The notes: generated from the letters alone by a model not told the origin. DNA of 51,370 nucleotides from Gammaproteobacteria bacterium (GCA_021324095.1 JAJPJT010000067.1:1-51370), one strand, 5' to 3'; positions 25,881 to 35,100 are shown, counted from the stretch's first letter. A program made the numbers and translations.

Positions 25881-26900
25881 GTGACCATCCGCCACTTCAT
25901 CACCACACAGGACTGGAGCCGCGCCGAAATCGACGCGCTGCTGGACCAGGCTGCGGCTTTCAAGCATTCGCCGGCCGGGCACCAGATGGCCGGCAAGTCC
26001 ATTGCGCTGTTGTTTTTCAACCCCTCGATGCGTACCCGCACCAGTTTCGAGCTGGGGGCGTTCCAGTTGGGCGGTCACGCGGTGGTGCTGTCGCCCGGCA
26101 AGGACGCGTGGCCGATCGAGTTCGACGTCGGCACCGTGATGGACGGCGAAGCCGAGGAACACGTGGCGGAGGTCGCGCGGGTGCTGTCGCGTTACGTGGA
26201 CCTGATCGCCGTGCGCGCATTCCCGAAATTCAGGGACTGGTCGGTGGACCGCGAGGACCGCGCGATCCGCGCCTTTGCACGATACGCGACGGTTCCTGTC
26301 ATCAACATGGAAACCATCACGCACCCCTGTCAGGAACTTGCGCACGCGCTGGCCTTGCGTGAATGCATCGGGGATTTGCGTGGCAAGAAGTATGTGCTGA
26401 CCTGGACGTACCATCCGAAACCGCTCAACACCGCGGTCGCCAATTCCGCGCTGCTGATTGCGACGAGGATGGGCATGGACGTGACGCTGCTGTGCCCGAC
26501 GCCGGAGTACGTGCTGGATGAACGCTACATGGCGTTCGGCCGGCAGAACGCGCAGGAGAACGGCGGATCGCTGCGCGTGATGCATGACATCGAGGGCGCG
26601 TATCGCGGCGCCGACGTGGTCTACGCCAAAAGCTGGGGCGCGCTGCCGTACTTCGGGCGTTGGGAAGACGAGAAGCCCATCCGCGACGCGCACAAGCACT
26701 TCATGGTCGATGAGGCCAAGATGGCATTGACGAATCGCGCGGTGTTCAGCCACTGCCTGCCGTTGCGCCGCAACGTCAAGGCGACGGACGCGGTGATCGA
26801 TGCGCCCTACTGCATCGCGATCGACGAAGCCGAAAACCGCCTGCATGTACAGAAGGCGGTAATGGCAACGCTCGTGTCACAACCGGAGGCACAGACATGA
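25881..26900 (+). CDS. argF': N-acetylornithine carbamoyltransferase (ArgF')
   Basis: 339 residues from the GTG at 25881 (VTIRHFITTQDWSRAEIDAL). Upstream in-frame codons run through the terminator and are not coding. The carbamoyl-phosphate motif is FFNPSMRTRTSFELGAF. The segments GKDAWPIEF, DGEAEEHVAEVARVLSRYVD, THPCQELAHALAL and FSHCLPLRRNVKATDAV follow the Xanthomonas acetylornithine enzyme closely rather than ordinary OTCase. The Glu in DGEAEEH fits acetyl- rather than succinyl-ornithine use. It makes N-acetylcitrulline, so arginine synthesis here runs through acetylated intermediates. It is the first gene of the arg operon and overlaps osmC by ATGA. Confidence 0.95.
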   Translation: MTIRHFITTQDWSRAEIDALLDQAAAFKHSPAGHQMAGKSIALLFFNPSMRTRTSFELGAFQLGGHAVVLSPGKDAWPIEFDVGTVMDGEAEEHVAEVARVLSRYVDLIAVRAFPKFRDWSVDREDRAIRAFARYATVPVINMETITHPCQELAHALALRECIGDLRGKKYVLTWTYHPKPLNTAVANSALLIATRMGMDVTLLCPTPEYVLDERYMAFGRQNAQENGGSLRVMHDIEGAYRGADVVYAKSWGALPYFGRWEDEKPIRDAHKHFMVDEAKMALTNRAVFSHCLPLRRNVKATDAVIDAPYCIAIDEAENRLHVQKAVMATLVSQPEAQT

Positions 26901-27397
26901 CAGGTCACCCGCACAGGTATCGCGTCGAAGTCGAGTGGACCGGCAACCGCGGCACCGGCACCGACGGCTACCGCAATTACGGACGCGAGCACGTGATCCG
27001 CATCGAAGGCAAATCGGACATTGCAGGTTCGTCCGATCCGGCCTTCCGCGGCGACGCAGCGAAGCACAACCCCGAGGACATGCTGGTGGCAGCGCTTTCC
27101 ACCTGCCACATGCTGGCCTACCTGCACGTCGCGACGCTGGCGGGCGTGGTGGTGACCGCCTATACCGACACCGCCGAAGGCACCCTGGTGACCGAGGGCA
27201 ACGGCGGGCACTTCACCCGAGTGGTACTGCACCCGGTGGTGACCATCACGCCTTCGAGCGATCCCGCGAAAGCCGAATCGGCCCATGCCGACGCGCACCA
27301 CGCCTGCTTCATCGCCGCGTCCGTCAATTTTCCGGTGCGCTGCGAGCCGCGGATTGTTGTGAACCGGGATTCGGGAGAAGGGAATCGGGATTCGTAA
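26897..27397 (+). CDS. OsmC family protein embedded in the arg operon
   Basis: 166 residues, overlapping the argF' stop by four bases. The two redox Cys of OsmC/Ohr-like proteins are present in AALSTCHMLAYLH and AHHACFIAASVNFP. The family reduces organic peroxides; many members have other or unknown roles. The last 11 residues (NRDSGEGNRDS) come from a repeat of the type CGGGATTC that has run into the gene, so the ancestral end was probably about residue 155. Its place between argF' and argG is not explained by function. Confidence 0.88.
   Translation: MTGHPHRYRVEVEWTGNRGTGTDGYRNYGREHVIRIEGKSDIAGSSDPAFRGDAAKHNPEDMLVAALSTCHMLAYLHVATLAGVVVTAYTDTAEGTLVTEGNGGHFTRVVLHPVVTITPSSDPAKAESAHADAHHACFIAASVNFPVRCEPRIVVNRDSGEGNRDS
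27364..27395. repeat. CGGGATTC-type repeat at the 3' end of osmC
   Basis: CGGGATTC occurs at 27365 and again at about 27386, separated by a GGGAGAAGGGAAT stretch. It encodes the aberrant C-terminal tail of the OsmC protein. The CCCCAAT array 70 bp downstream is in roughly the opposite orientation, so the two could pair in RNA. Confidence 0.7.
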
Positions 27398-27442
27398 AGC
27401 CAAAGCCTGCACGCACGCCCATAACGTTCACAGGAATCTCCC

Positions 27443-28687
27443 ATGCCGCCCCAGCCCGCTTTCCCCAATCCCCAATCCCCAATCCCCAATCCCGAAGGCA
27501 AGCACATCGTGCTTGCCTTCAGCGGCGGCCTCGACACCAGTTTCTGCGTGCCCTATCTCAAGGAACGCGGCTGGGCGGTGCACACGGTTTTCGCCGATAC
27601 CGGCGGCGTCACCGACGGCGAACGCAGCTACATCGAAGCACGCGCGGAGGAACTCGGTGCAGCCTCGCACGTCACCATCGACGGCGGTCCTGCGCTATGG
27701 AACCACTTCGTCAAGCCCTTCGTCTGGGCTGGCGAGGGATATCAAGGACAGTATCCGCTGCTGGTTTCCGACCGTTACCTGATTGTCGAAGCCGCGATCA
27801 AGCGCGCGGCGGAACTGGGCACCCGTGCGATCGCCCACGGCTGCACCGGCATGGGCAACGACCAGGTGCGGTTCGACCTCACGGTGAAAGCGCTGGGCGA
27901 TTTCGAGATCGTCGCGCCGATTCGCGAAATCCAGAAAGAGCACACGGCGGTTCGCGCGTACGAGCAGGAATACCTGGAGCAGCGCGGCTTCGCGGTGCGC
28001 GCGAAGCAACAGGCCTACACCATCAACGAAAACCTGCTGGGCGTGACTCTGTCGGGCGGCGAGATCGACCGCTGGCAGGCGCCGGGTGAGGGCGCGCGCG
28101 GGTGGTGCAAGGCACGCGAGGAATGGCCCCGGGAACCGCTGCGGGTCACGCTGGGTTTCGTGGGCGGGGAGGCGAAAACGCTGGATGGCGAACGCCTCGC
28201 CGGACACATGCTGCTGGCGAAGCTGAATCACGCGTTTGCCCAGTACGGCGTTGGCCGCGGGCTCTATACCGGCGACACGACCATCGGCTTGAAGGGGCGG
28301 ATCGTCTACGAAGCACCGGGCCTCGTGGCATTGCTCGCCGCGCATCGCGCGTTGGAGGAAGCGGTATTGAGCAAACAGCAAAACCGGTTCAAAGCCGACG
28401 TGGCCCGAAAGTGGGTGGAACTGGTGTACGAAGGGTTCTTCCACGATCCGTTGAAGACCGATCTCGAGGCGTTCCTCGCGTCCAGCCAACGTTGCGTCGA
28501 GGGTGAAGTCACGCTGGAAACCGCCGGTGGCAAAGTGGATGCCGTCGCGATCGACTCCAAACACATCCTCAACGCCAAGGGCGCGACGTATGCACAGGCT
28601 GCCGATTGGGGTGTCGCCGAGGCGGAAGGCTTCATCAAGCTCTACGGGATGAGTTCGACGCTCTGGGCCGAGGTCAACCGCAAATGA
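27443..28687 (+). CDS. argG: Argininosuccinate synthase
   Basis: 414 residues from the ATG at 27443, which has AGGAA seven bases upstream. The ATP-binding PP-loop is [12 protein letters not shown], followed by [15 protein letters not shown], the citrulline/aspartate-binding region of this class, and [17 protein letters not shown]. It is the shorter xanthomonad-type argG that, in this pathway, would act on citrulline after deacetylation. The first 18 residues ([18 protein letters not shown]) are not part of the family: they are encoded by four CCCCAAT units. Its stop overlaps the argE' start (ATGA). Confidence 0.96.
   Translation: MPPQPAFPNPQSPIPNPEGKHIVLAFSGGLDTSFCVPYLKERGWAVHTVFADTGGVTDGERSYIEARAEELGAASHVTIDGGPALWNHFVKPFVWAGEGYQGQYPLLVSDRYLIVEAAIKRAAELGTRAIAHGCTGMGNDQVRFDLTVKALGDFEIVAPIREIQKEHTAVRAYEQEYLEQRGFAVRAKQQAYTINENLLGVTLSGGEIDRWQAPGEGARGWCKAREEWPREPLRVTLGFVGGEAKTLDGERLAGHMLLAKLNHAFAQYGVGRGLYTGDTTIGLKGRIVYEAPGLVALLAAHRALEEAVLSKQQNRFKADVARKWVELVYEGFFHDPLKTDLEAFLASSQRCVEGEVTLETAGGKVDAVAIDSKHILNAKGATYAQAADWGVAEAEGFIKLYGMSSTLWAEVNRK
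27463..27490 (+). repeat. (CCCCAAT)4 heptanucleotide tandem repeat in the argG N-terminus
   Basis: Four perfect 7-bp units lie within codons 7-16 of argG. As 7 is not a multiple of 3, gain or loss of one unit would shift the frame. It encodes the Pro/Asn-rich stretch [11 protein letters not shown]. Confidence 0.95.
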
Positions 28688-29946
28688 CGCGGAACTCGGG
28701 AAAGAGCGTCCCTCCTCACCCTTTGCCCTCTTCCCCAAGAGGAGAGGGGAACCCAACGAGTCGCGCTTCGTGCGACACGGCATTGGCTGTAGCGGGGACT
28801 CGGAACTCGGCGTTGCTCGAAACAACGCTGGTGCATCTGCGTGAACTCGTTGCTTTCGACACACGCAATCCGCCGCGTGCGATCGGCGTCGACGGCATTT
28901 TCGATTACCTGCGCGCGCAATTGCCGGGCTTCGAGGTCGAGGTAAGCGATCATGGCGCCGGCGCGGTCAGCCTTTTCGCGGCGCGCGGCAGGCCGAAGCT
29001 GCTGTTCAACGTGCACCTCGACACGGTGCCGGACTCGATGCAATGGAGCGCCAGCCCGTTCGATCTGCGTATGGGCGAAGATCGCGCGATCGGCCTCGGC
29101 GCCTGCGACATCAAGGGCGCGGCTGCCGCACTGCTGGCGGTCGCGAATGCGAGTGACGGCGACATGGCATTGCTGTTCACGAGCGACGAGGAAGGGGCCG
29201 ACCCGCGTTGCGTGTCGACCTTCTTGCGTGAAAACCCTCCCCCCGCTCGCGGGGGAAGGTGCCCGGAGGGCGGAAGGGGGCGAACGTTTCTGGGAGTCAT
29301 CGTTGCCGAACCAACACAGTGTGAAGCCGTGCTTGCGCATCGTGGCATCCAGTCGGTGCGCGTGAGGTTCGAAGGGCGCGCCGGGCACGCTTCGGGCGAG
29401 CAGAAGCCCAGCGACAACGCGCTGCATCAGGCCGTCCGCTGGGGTGCTGCCGCCATTGATTTTGCGGAGGTCCACGCCGCTCAGGAATTCGATGGCTTGC
29501 GTGGCTTGCGCTTCAACCTTGGCCGCATGGAAGGCGGCATCAAGGCCAACATGATCGCGCCGGATGCGGAGGTGCGCTTCGGGATGCGGCCGTTGCCCTC
29601 GATGGACATGGATGCGCTGATCGAACGGTTGCGCAGGTTGGCTGTTCCGGCGCCCTCCGAGTTCACCGAGACCTTCCGTGGCCCGCCGCTGCCGGCAGAC
29701 ACCGCGCGCGCGCAAGGCGGTCTGCGCGACGCGCGCCTTCTCGCAGAAAAACTGGGGATTCCGGTCGGCGCCGCGGTCGATTTCTGGACCGAAGCCGCGC
29801 TGTTCTCGAGGGCAGGCTACGTCACCTTCGTGTACGGTCCGGGTGACATTGCCCAGGCCCACAGCGCCGACGAGTGGGTAGGGCTCGAAGCATTGCGGCG
29901 ATACGCCGACTCAGTGTTCCGGATCGTGGAAGGTGGCCAGGCATGA
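28684..29946 (+). CDS. argE': N-acetylcitrulline deacetylase-type ArgE' (M20 family)
   Basis: 420 residues, longer than the roughly 365-370 of relatives because of two in-frame repeat insertions (residues about 6-42 and 184-204). Metal and catalytic segments of M20 peptidases are intact: [34 protein letters not shown], and [14 protein letters not shown] with HAS in GHASGE. It would release citrulline from N-acetylcitrulline made by ArgF'. Removing the first insert joins MTRNS to [20 protein letters not shown], a normal N-terminus. The start overlaps argG and the stop overlaps argB (both ATGA). Whether the inserts are tolerated is not known; the reading frame is fully open. Confidence 0.93.
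   Translation: MTRNSGKSVPPHPLPSSPRGEGNPTSRASCDTALAVAGTRNSALLETTLVHLRELVAFDTRNPPRAIGVDGIFDYLRAQLPGFEVEVSDHGAGAVSLFAARGRPKLLFNVHLDTVPDSMQWSASPFDLRMGEDRAIGLGACDIKGAAAALLAVANASDGDMALLFTSDEEGADPRCVSTFLRENPPPARGGRCPEGGRGRTFLGVIVAEPTQCEAVLAHRGIQSVRVRFEGRAGHASGEQKPSDNALHQAVRWGAAAIDFAEVHAAQEFDGLRGLRFNLGRMEGGIKANMIAPDAEVRFGMRPLPSMDMDALIERLRRLAVPAPSEFTETFRGPPLPADTARAQGGLRDARLLAEKLGIPVGAAVDFWTEAALFSRAGYVTFVYGPGDIAQAHSADEWVGLEALRRYADSVFRIVEGGQA
28690..28810 (+). repeat. 111-bp in-frame palindromic insertion in argE', bounded by 10-bp direct repeats
   Basis: The 10-mer CGGAACTCGG lies at 28690-28699 and again at 28801-28810, exactly 111 bp (37 codons) apart. Between them is the hairpin CCCTCTTCCCCAAGAGGAGAGGGG (in two halves, about 28725-28748), the kind of palindrome that is intergenic elsewhere (compare 41978-42070). 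The direct repeats are consistent with a target duplication or slipped recombination. Confidence 0.85.
29233..29281 (+). repeat. Second in-frame palindromic insertion in argE'
   Basis: About 49 bases containing the hairpin CCCCCGCTCGCGGGGG and a GGAGGGCGGAAGGGGG tail interrupt the conserved argE' sequence between the DEEGADPR region and VAEPTQCEA. They encode [17 protein letters not shown], which has no counterpart in the family as I know it. The sequence type matches xanthomonad intergenic repeats. Confidence 0.8.
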
Positions 29947-31265
29947 ACGCCGAGATCGACACCCGCAAGACGATCGTGCGGCTGCTGTCGGCGATGGGCA
30001 GCGCCCGCGAGATCCAGCAGTACCTGAAGCGCTTCTCGCAACTCGATGCCAAACGTTTTGCGGTCGTCAAAGTCGGTGGTGCGGTGTTGCGCGACGAATT
30101 GACCGAGTTGGCGTCTTCGCTGACGTTCCTGCAGCGGGTCGGCCTGACGCCCATCGTGCTGCACGGTGCGGGACCCCAACTCGATGACGAACTGGTCAAG
30201 GCGGGAATCGAGAAGCGGACCGTCCATGGTCTGCGCGTCACTCCACCGCAGGCGCTCGGTATCGTGCGGCGCGTGTTCCAGCAGCAGAACCTGAAGCTCG
30301 TCGACGCCCTGCACGCCATGGACACGCGCGCGACTTCGGTGGTGTCGGGGGTCTTCGCCGCAAGCTACTTCGATCGTGAAAACTGTGGCCTGGTTGGCAA
30401 GGTCGATCGGGTCGAACTTGCGCCGATCGATGCCAGCCTGCGGATGGGTTCGATTCCGGTCATCGCCAGCCTCGGAGAAACCGACGAAGGCCAGATCCTC
30501 AACATCAATGCGGATTTCGCCGCCAACGAACTGGTGCGCGTGCTGCAACCCTACAAGATCGTGTTCCTGACCGGCACGGGAGGCCTGCTGGATGGCGACG
30601 GCAGGGTGATCGACTCGATCAACCTTTCCACCGAGTACGAGGACCTCATGGCACAGCCGTGGGTCAGCGGCGGAATGCGACTCAAGCTCGAGCAGATTGC
30701 CGACTTGTTGCGCGACCTGCCACCGACTTCGTCCGTGTCGATCACGCGACCTGCGGAGCTGGCTCGCGAACTATTCACGCACAAAGGTTCCGGCACGCTG
30801 GTGCGGCGTGGTGAAAAGGTATTGCGTTTCGAATCGTGGGAGGGCGTCGATCGCGGACGCCTGCGCATGTTGATCGAATCGGGCTTCGCACCGCGCCGGC
30901 TGGTGCCGGGCTATTTCGAGCGCACGCAACCGTACCGTGTTTACGTGAGCGAAAACTATCGGGTGGCGATGATCCTGACGCTGGAGGACGGCTTGCCGTA
31001 CCTCGACAAGTTCGCTGTGCTGGACGATGCGCAGGGCGAGGGCCTTGGGCGCGCAGTCTGGCAGGTGATGCAGGCAGAGAACCCGCGACTGTTCTGGCGC
31101 TCCCGGCACGGCAATCGGGTCAATGCGTTCTACCACGAACAATCGGACGGTTGCTTCAGGCAATCGCGTTTCAGGATTTTCTGGTACGGATTGGACGGCG
31201 ATTTCGCCACCATCGCGCGTTGCGTCGAACACTGCACGCAACGCGAACCGACACTGGTCGACTGA
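29943..31265 (+). CDS. argB: Bifunctional acetylglutamate kinase / N-acetylglutamate synthase
   Basis: 440 residues; its ATG overlaps the argE' stop. Residues about 1-285 are the amino-acid kinase domain ([54 protein letters not shown]-like [12 protein letters not shown]). Residues about 295-440 are the vertebrate-like NAT (DUF619) acetyltransferase domain ([19 protein letters not shown], then [11 protein letters not shown] and FYHEQSDGC). This NAGS/K fusion is the form known from Xanthomonadales and provides the first two steps of arginine synthesis, usually under arginine feedback. It shows no repeat insertion, unlike its neighbours. Confidence 0.95.
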   Translation: MNAEIDTRKTIVRLLSAMGSAREIQQYLKRFSQLDAKRFAVVKVGGAVLRDELTELASSLTFLQRVGLTPIVLHGAGPQLDDELVKAGIEKRTVHGLRVTPPQALGIVRRVFQQQNLKLVDALHAMDTRATSVVSGVFAASYFDRENCGLVGKVDRVELAPIDASLRMGSIPVIASLGETDEGQILNINADFAANELVRVLQPYKIVFLTGTGGLLDGDGRVIDSINLSTEYEDLMAQPWVSGGMRLKLEQIADLLRDLPPTSSVSITRPAELARELFTHKGSGTLVRRGEKVLRFESWEGVDRGRLRMLIESGFAPRRLVPGYFERTQPYRVYVSENYRVAMILTLEDGLPYLDKFAVLDDAQGEGLGRAVWQVMQAENPRLFWRSRHGNRVNAFYHEQSDGCFRQSRFRIFWYGLDGDFATIARCVEHCTQREPTLVD

Positions 31266-31266
31266 C

Positions 31267-32316
31267 ATGGCGACGTCGACGAAAACGATCGGAATCGTCG
31301 GGGCGAGAGGCCACACCGGCACCGAACTGATCCGCCTTATCGCGGTGCATCCGTCGCTGGAACTCGCCTTCGTTTCCTCGCGCGAGTTGGACGGACAACG
31401 CGTCAATGCACACAACGACGCATTCACAAGTGAACTGCGTTACGAGAACCTCAATCCGCAAGCGGTCGCCGCGAAGCGGGCGGACGTCGTGATCCTGGCG
31501 TTGCCGAACGGCAAAGCGGCGCCTTATGTCGCAGCGATCGACGCGGGCCGGCCGGAGACGTTGATCGTGGATCTTTCCGCGGATTACCGGTTCGACGACA
31601 CGTGGTATTACGGGTTGCCGGAGCTGACCCGGGGCAAGTGGCGCGATGGGCGGCGCATCAGCAATCCCGGTTGCTACGCCACGGCGATCGAACTGGCGGT
31701 CGCGCCGTTGAAGGACGTGCTTGCGGCGCCGCCCGTGTGTTTCGGCGTTTCGGGCTTTTCCGGCGCCGGCACCACGCCATCCGACAGGAATGACCCGGAA
31801 AAACTGCGTGACAACCTGATGCCTTACGCGCTGACGGGGCACGTGCACGAAAAGGAGGCATCCTTCCACCTTGGCGTGCCCGTGGAGTTCATGCCGCATG
31901 TCGCGCCGCATTTTCGCGGACTCACGGTCACCATCAACCTGTACCTGTCGCGCCCAATGAAACGGGACGAGGCGCTCACGCGTTATCGCGGCGCTTATGC
32001 TGACGAGAAGCTCGTACGCATCGTGGACGATCCACCGTGGGTCAGCCGGATCGCAGGCAAACACCACGCCGAGTTGGGCGGCTTCGCCGTTTCTGCAGAC
32101 GGTCGGCGGGTCGTGATCGTGGCGACGCTGGACAACCTGCTGAAGGGCGCCGCGACGCAGGCGATGCAGAATATCAATATCGCGTTGGGCATCGAAGAGT
32201 TCACCGCGATTCCGCTTGAGAGGTCAGGGGCGAGTAGCGAGGGCGCGACGGCCGTGGATACCGTGCAAGATCAGACCTCTCGCCCTAGCCCCTCGCCCCT
32301 GGGCCCACTCAAATGA
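31267..32316 (+). CDS. argC: N-acetyl-gamma-glutamyl-phosphate reductase
   Basis: 349 residues from the ATG one base after the argB stop. The Rossmann start is [17 protein letters not shown]; the catalytic Cys is in [14 protein letters not shown]; other family segments are [15 protein letters not shown] and [17 protein letters not shown]. The enzyme reduces acetylglutamyl phosphate to the semialdehyde with NADPH. The normal protein should end soon after [10 protein letters not shown]; the last 30 residues (from RSGASSEG) are read from a palindromic repeat. The stop still overlaps the argH start by ATGA, so translational coupling was retained or re-created. Confidence 0.95.
   Translation: MATSTKTIGIVGARGHTGTELIRLIAVHPSLELAFVSSRELDGQRVNAHNDAFTSELRYENLNPQAVAAKRADVVILALPNGKAAPYVAAIDAGRPETLIVDLSADYRFDDTWYYGLPELTRGKWRDGRRISNPGCYATAIELAVAPLKDVLAAPPVCFGVSGFSGAGTTPSDRNDPEKLRDNLMPYALTGHVHEKEASFHLGVPVEFMPHVAPHFRGLTVTINLYLSRPMKRDEALTRYRGAYADEKLVRIVDDPPWVSRIAGKHHAELGGFAVSADGRRVVIVATLDNLLKGAATQAMQNINIALGIEEFTAIPLERSGASSEGATAVDTVQDQTSRPSPSPLGPLK
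32218..32302 (+). repeat. Palindromic repeat forming the 3' end of argC
   Basis: GAGAGGTC at 32218-32225 is exactly complementary to GACCTCTC at 32274-32281. Inside and beyond them AGGGGCGAGTAGCGAGGGCG mirrors CGCCCTAGCCCCTCGCCCCT with few mismatches. The element encodes the non-family C-terminal tail of ArgC and ends 11 bases before the argH ATG. Confidence 0.85.
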
Positions 32317-33602
32317 CCGACCCCCTCTGGATCAAACCGGACACCCGCACCGACGAGCGAATCATGCAGTTCCTCGCCGGCGACGACGCGTTGCTGGACC
32401 GCGAATTCTTTTTGCACGACATCGCGGCCAGCAAGGCCCACGTCGAGGGCTTGGCAAATATCGGCGTGCTCAGCGCCGATGAAGCGATGTCCCTGAAGTA
32501 CGAGCTCGACGCGTTGGCGGAGGATTTTCGCAGCGGCGCGTTCATCCTCGATGCGCGATACGAGGACGGACACTCGGCCATCGAAGCCCGATTGACCGAA
32601 CGCTTGGGGAATACCGGTCGCAAGGTGCACACCGGGCGCAGCCGGAACGACCAGATCCTGGTTGCGACACGGCTGTGGCTGAAGGAGAAGCTTGCCGAAC
32701 TTGAGACGCACTGCAAGGCCGCTGCACGCGTCTGCCTCGAACGAGCGACGAAAGAATCGCTGCCGATGCCGGGCTACACCCATCTGCAACGCGCGGTGGT
32801 GTCGTCTACGGCAATGTGGTTTGCGGGTTTCGCGGAGGCGTTCATCGACGACGCCTGGCGGGCACGGCAGACGTTCGAGTGGATCGATGCCAATCCGCTC
32901 GGCAGTGCGGCGGGATACGGTGTCAATCTGAAGCTTGATCGCGACTACACGACCCGCGCGCTCGGTTTCGCGCGCTTGCAGGTCAGCGCGACCTATGCGC
33001 AATTGTCGCGCGGCAAGTTCGAGCTGGCGGTCCTCGAAGCCATCGGCAGCACCCTGCTCGACGTGCGCCGACTGGCATGGGACCTGTCGCTGTTCACCAC
33101 GTCCGAATTCGGATTTGTCGAGTTGCCGGCGGAATACACGACCGGGTCATCGATCATGCCCAACAAGCGTAATCCGGACGTGATCGAGCTGCTGCGCGCA
33201 ACTTACGCCAGCGTCGCTGCCGCGCGCACGGAAGTCGAGCAGTTGCTTTCGCTCCCGTCCGGCTACCAGCGCGATCTGCAATTCAGCAAGGGGGGCATTT
33301 TCCACGGCGTCCATCGTGGTCTGATGGCGCTGGAGTTGCTGCCGGACCTGCTGGCGCGGATGCAATGGAACGAAGCCGCGATGCGCGCTGCGATCGATCC
33401 CGCAATGCACGCGACCGATGTCGCCACCGAACAAGCCGCGTCCGGCGTGCCGTTCCGAGACGCCTACCGCAACGCAGCCGCTGCAGCGAAGGAGGCGGGG
33501 CAGGGCCGCACCCCGGAGCAGAGCCTTGCTGCACGCGTTTCACCGGGCGCGCATGCCTGCCTTCGTCTCGACGAACTGCGTGAGCGATTGGAAAGCCTCT
33601 GA
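32313..33602 (+). CDS. argH: Argininosuccinate lyase
   Basis: 429 residues. The fumarase/aspartase-superfamily signature is [12 protein letters not shown]. The substrate-binding segments [12 protein letters not shown] and [11 protein letters not shown], with [10 protein letters not shown], are all present. It splits argininosuccinate into arginine and fumarate, the last step of the pathway. It is the last gene of the operon; an inverted-repeat element follows directly. argD and carAB are not in the window. Confidence 0.96.
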   Translation: MTDPLWIKPDTRTDERIMQFLAGDDALLDREFFLHDIAASKAHVEGLANIGVLSADEAMSLKYELDALAEDFRSGAFILDARYEDGHSAIEARLTERLGNTGRKVHTGRSRNDQILVATRLWLKEKLAELETHCKAAARVCLERATKESLPMPGYTHLQRAVVSSTAMWFAGFAEAFIDDAWRARQTFEWIDANPLGSAAGYGVNLKLDRDYTTRALGFARLQVSATYAQLSRGKFELAVLEAIGSTLLDVRRLAWDLSLFTTSEFGFVELPAEYTTGSSIMPNKRNPDVIELLRATYASVAAARTEVEQLLSLPSGYQRDLQFSKGGIFHGVHRGLMALELLPDLLARMQWNEAAMRAAIDPAMHATDVATEQAASGVPFRDAYRNAAAAAKEAGQGRTPEQSLAARVSPGAHACLRLDELRERLESL

Positions 33603-33604
33603 TT

Positions 33605-33740
33605 CGTAGGCTGGGGTGAGCCGATTCATGCGAACCCCAGCGGGGACTGGGTGAATGCTGGGCTTCTTCCGATGGAGCCGGAATCAGCCCAGCTACGTGC
33701 TGGGCTTTCTGCGGTAAAGCAGCAGCCAGTCCAGCCTACG
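33605..33740. repeat. 136-bp intergenic element with 10-bp terminal inverted repeats
   Basis: CGTAGGCTGG (33605-33614) and CCAGCCTACG (33731-33740) are perfect inverted repeats that bound nearly the whole gap between the convergent argH and phaB genes. Inside are further pairs, such as AACCCCAGCGGGGACTGGG and AGCCCAGCTACGTGCTGGGCT. There is no reading frame of note. It resembles a non-autonomous miniature element or REP-like unit and may also end both transcripts. Confidence 0.75.
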
Positions 33741-33773
33741 CATGCTCCGAAATCGCGGCCCCGAATCCCCGGA

Positions 33774-34520
33774 TCAAAAAGACATGAAGTAGCCGCCATT
33801 CACCGGAATATTGGCGCCAGTGATGAAGCCGGCATCGTCGGCGGTGAGGAACGCGACCGTGCGCGCGATCTCGAAGGGCTCGCCGAGGCGGCCGACCGGG
33901 ATCTGGGCGACGATCTGGGCGCGGATGTCCTCCGGCACTTTCATCTCCATTTCGGTCTTGCAGTAACCGGGCGACACGCTGTTGACGGTCACGCCCTTCT
34001 TCGCCACTTCGCGCGCCAGCGCCATTGTGAAGCCGTGCATGCCGGCCTTCGCGGCGGAATAGTTGGTCTGGCCGAACTGGCCGGTCTGGCCGTTGACCGA
34101 GGAGATGTTCACGATACGCCCGAACCCGCGTTCGGTCATGCTGTCCACCGTGTTGCGGCACATGTTGAACACGCCGTCGAGATTGACGTGCATCAGCTCG
34201 CTCCATTGTGCCTGGCTCATCTTCTTGAGCGAGGTATCGCGGGTGATGCCGGCGGCGTTGACCACGATGTCGACGCTCCCGTACTTCTCGGTGACGTGCT
34301 GCACGAGGTTGACGCAGTCGTCGAAGTGCGCCACGTCGGCAGGTGCAAAGACGATGCTGCCGTTGTATTCACGCGTTTCTTCGCGGAATGCGGCGAGCCG
34401 TTCCTGCCTGTTGCCGAGATCGGCTGCGACGACCTGCCGGCCATCCTCTGCGAGTCGCTTGCAAATGGCGGTGCCCAGCCCGCCGATGCCGCCGGTAACG
34501 ACGGCTACGCGCCTTGTCAT
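33774..34520 (-). CDS. phaB: Acetoacetyl-CoA reductase
   Basis: 248 residues from the ATG at 34518-34520, with GGAGA upstream; a 52-codon extension is not coding. Short-chain dehydrogenase features: VAVVTGGIGGLGTAI for the cofactor, VVNAAGITRDTSL, and catalytic Ser-Tyr-Lys in ISSVNGQTGQFGQTNYSAAK. The stretch NGQTGQFGQTNYSAAKAG is characteristic of PhaB, which reduces acetoacetyl-CoA with NADPH to (R)-3-hydroxybutyryl-CoA for polyhydroxybutyrate. It lies 82 bp downstream of phaR in the same direction; no phaA or phaC is in the window. Confidence 0.93.
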   Translation of the reverse strand: MTRRVAVVTGGIGGLGTAICKRLAEDGRQVVAADLGNRQERLAAFREETREYNGSIVFAPADVAHFDDCVNLVQHVTEKYGSVDIVVNAAGITRDTSLKKMSQAQWSELMHVNLDGVFNMCRNTVDSMTERGFGRIVNISSVNGQTGQFGQTNYSAAKAGMHGFTMALAREVAKKGVTVNSVSPGYCKTEMEMKVPEDIRAQIVAQIPVGRLGEPFEIARTVAFLTADDAGFITGANIPVNGGYFMSF

Positions 34521-34602
34521 CGAATATCTCCGAGAAATGCCGCACAGCGTCACGTGCTGCGCCGCAGCAATCACACGATGGTACGAACCCGCCAACGGAG
34601 TG

Positions 34603-35100
34603 TCAACGGCGCTTTCTGGCCGGCTTGTCCGGGTCGGCGTCGGCGGCGGGCTGCGGCTTCTTCGACTGGGCTTCACTGCCCGCCTGCAGCGATCGCCACA
34701 GTTCGATGTTGCGGTCGGTGATCTCGTTCAGCAACGTCCAGGGGGTTTGGCCCAGCAGGTTGTTCAACTGGTCGCGGAACTTGTGCTGTTGTTCCAGGAA
34801 AACCTTGAGGCTGTTTTCGAGATACCCGCCGACGAAGCCTTGCATTGCGTCACCGTAGAACCGGATGATCTGCGAGAGCAGGGTGGTCGAGAAGATCGGC
34901 TGGCCGTGCTGTTCGTGCTCGGCAATGATCTGCAGCAGCACCGCCCGCGTCAGGTCTTCGTTCGTCTTGGCGTCGCGAACTTCGAAGGTCTCGCCGGACA
35001 GCACCAGTTGCCGCACTTCTTCCAGCGTGATGTAGCTGGAGACGCGGGTGTCGTACAGGCGGCGATTCGGGTATTTCTTGATGACGCGCGGTGGTGCCAT
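34603..35100 (-). CDS. phaR: Polyhydroxyalkanoate synthesis repressor PhaR
   Basis: 165 residues from the ATG at 35098-35100 (MAPPRVIKKYPNRRLYDT, the normal PhaR start). The N-terminal DNA-binding/PHB-accumulation domain (RRLYDTRVSSYITLEEVRQL) is followed by two PHB-accumulation regulatory repeats and a Lys/Pro-rich tail. PhaR binds both DNA and PHB granules and represses phasin and often its own operon. Its placement before phaB suggests a phaR-phaB transcription unit. Confidence 0.93.
   Translation of the reverse strand: MAPPRVIKKYPNRRLYDTRVSSYITLEEVRQLVLSGETFEVRDAKTNEDLTRAVLLQIIAEHEQHGQPIFSTTLLSQIIRFYGDAMQGFVGGYLENSLKVFLEQQHKFRDQLNNLLGQTPWTLLNEITDRNIELWRSLQAGSEAQSKKPQPAADADPDKPARKRR

Noticed and set aside
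27364..27494. CRISPR-like array at the osmC/argG junction
   Set aside because: Units are 7-8 bp without spacers; they are simple and inverted repeats, not direct repeats of 24-40 bp with unique spacers.
33605..33740. tRNA or structured RNA gene after argH
   Set aside because: The inverted repeats do not form a cloverleaf and there is no CCA end or T-loop consensus; a repeat element explains it better.
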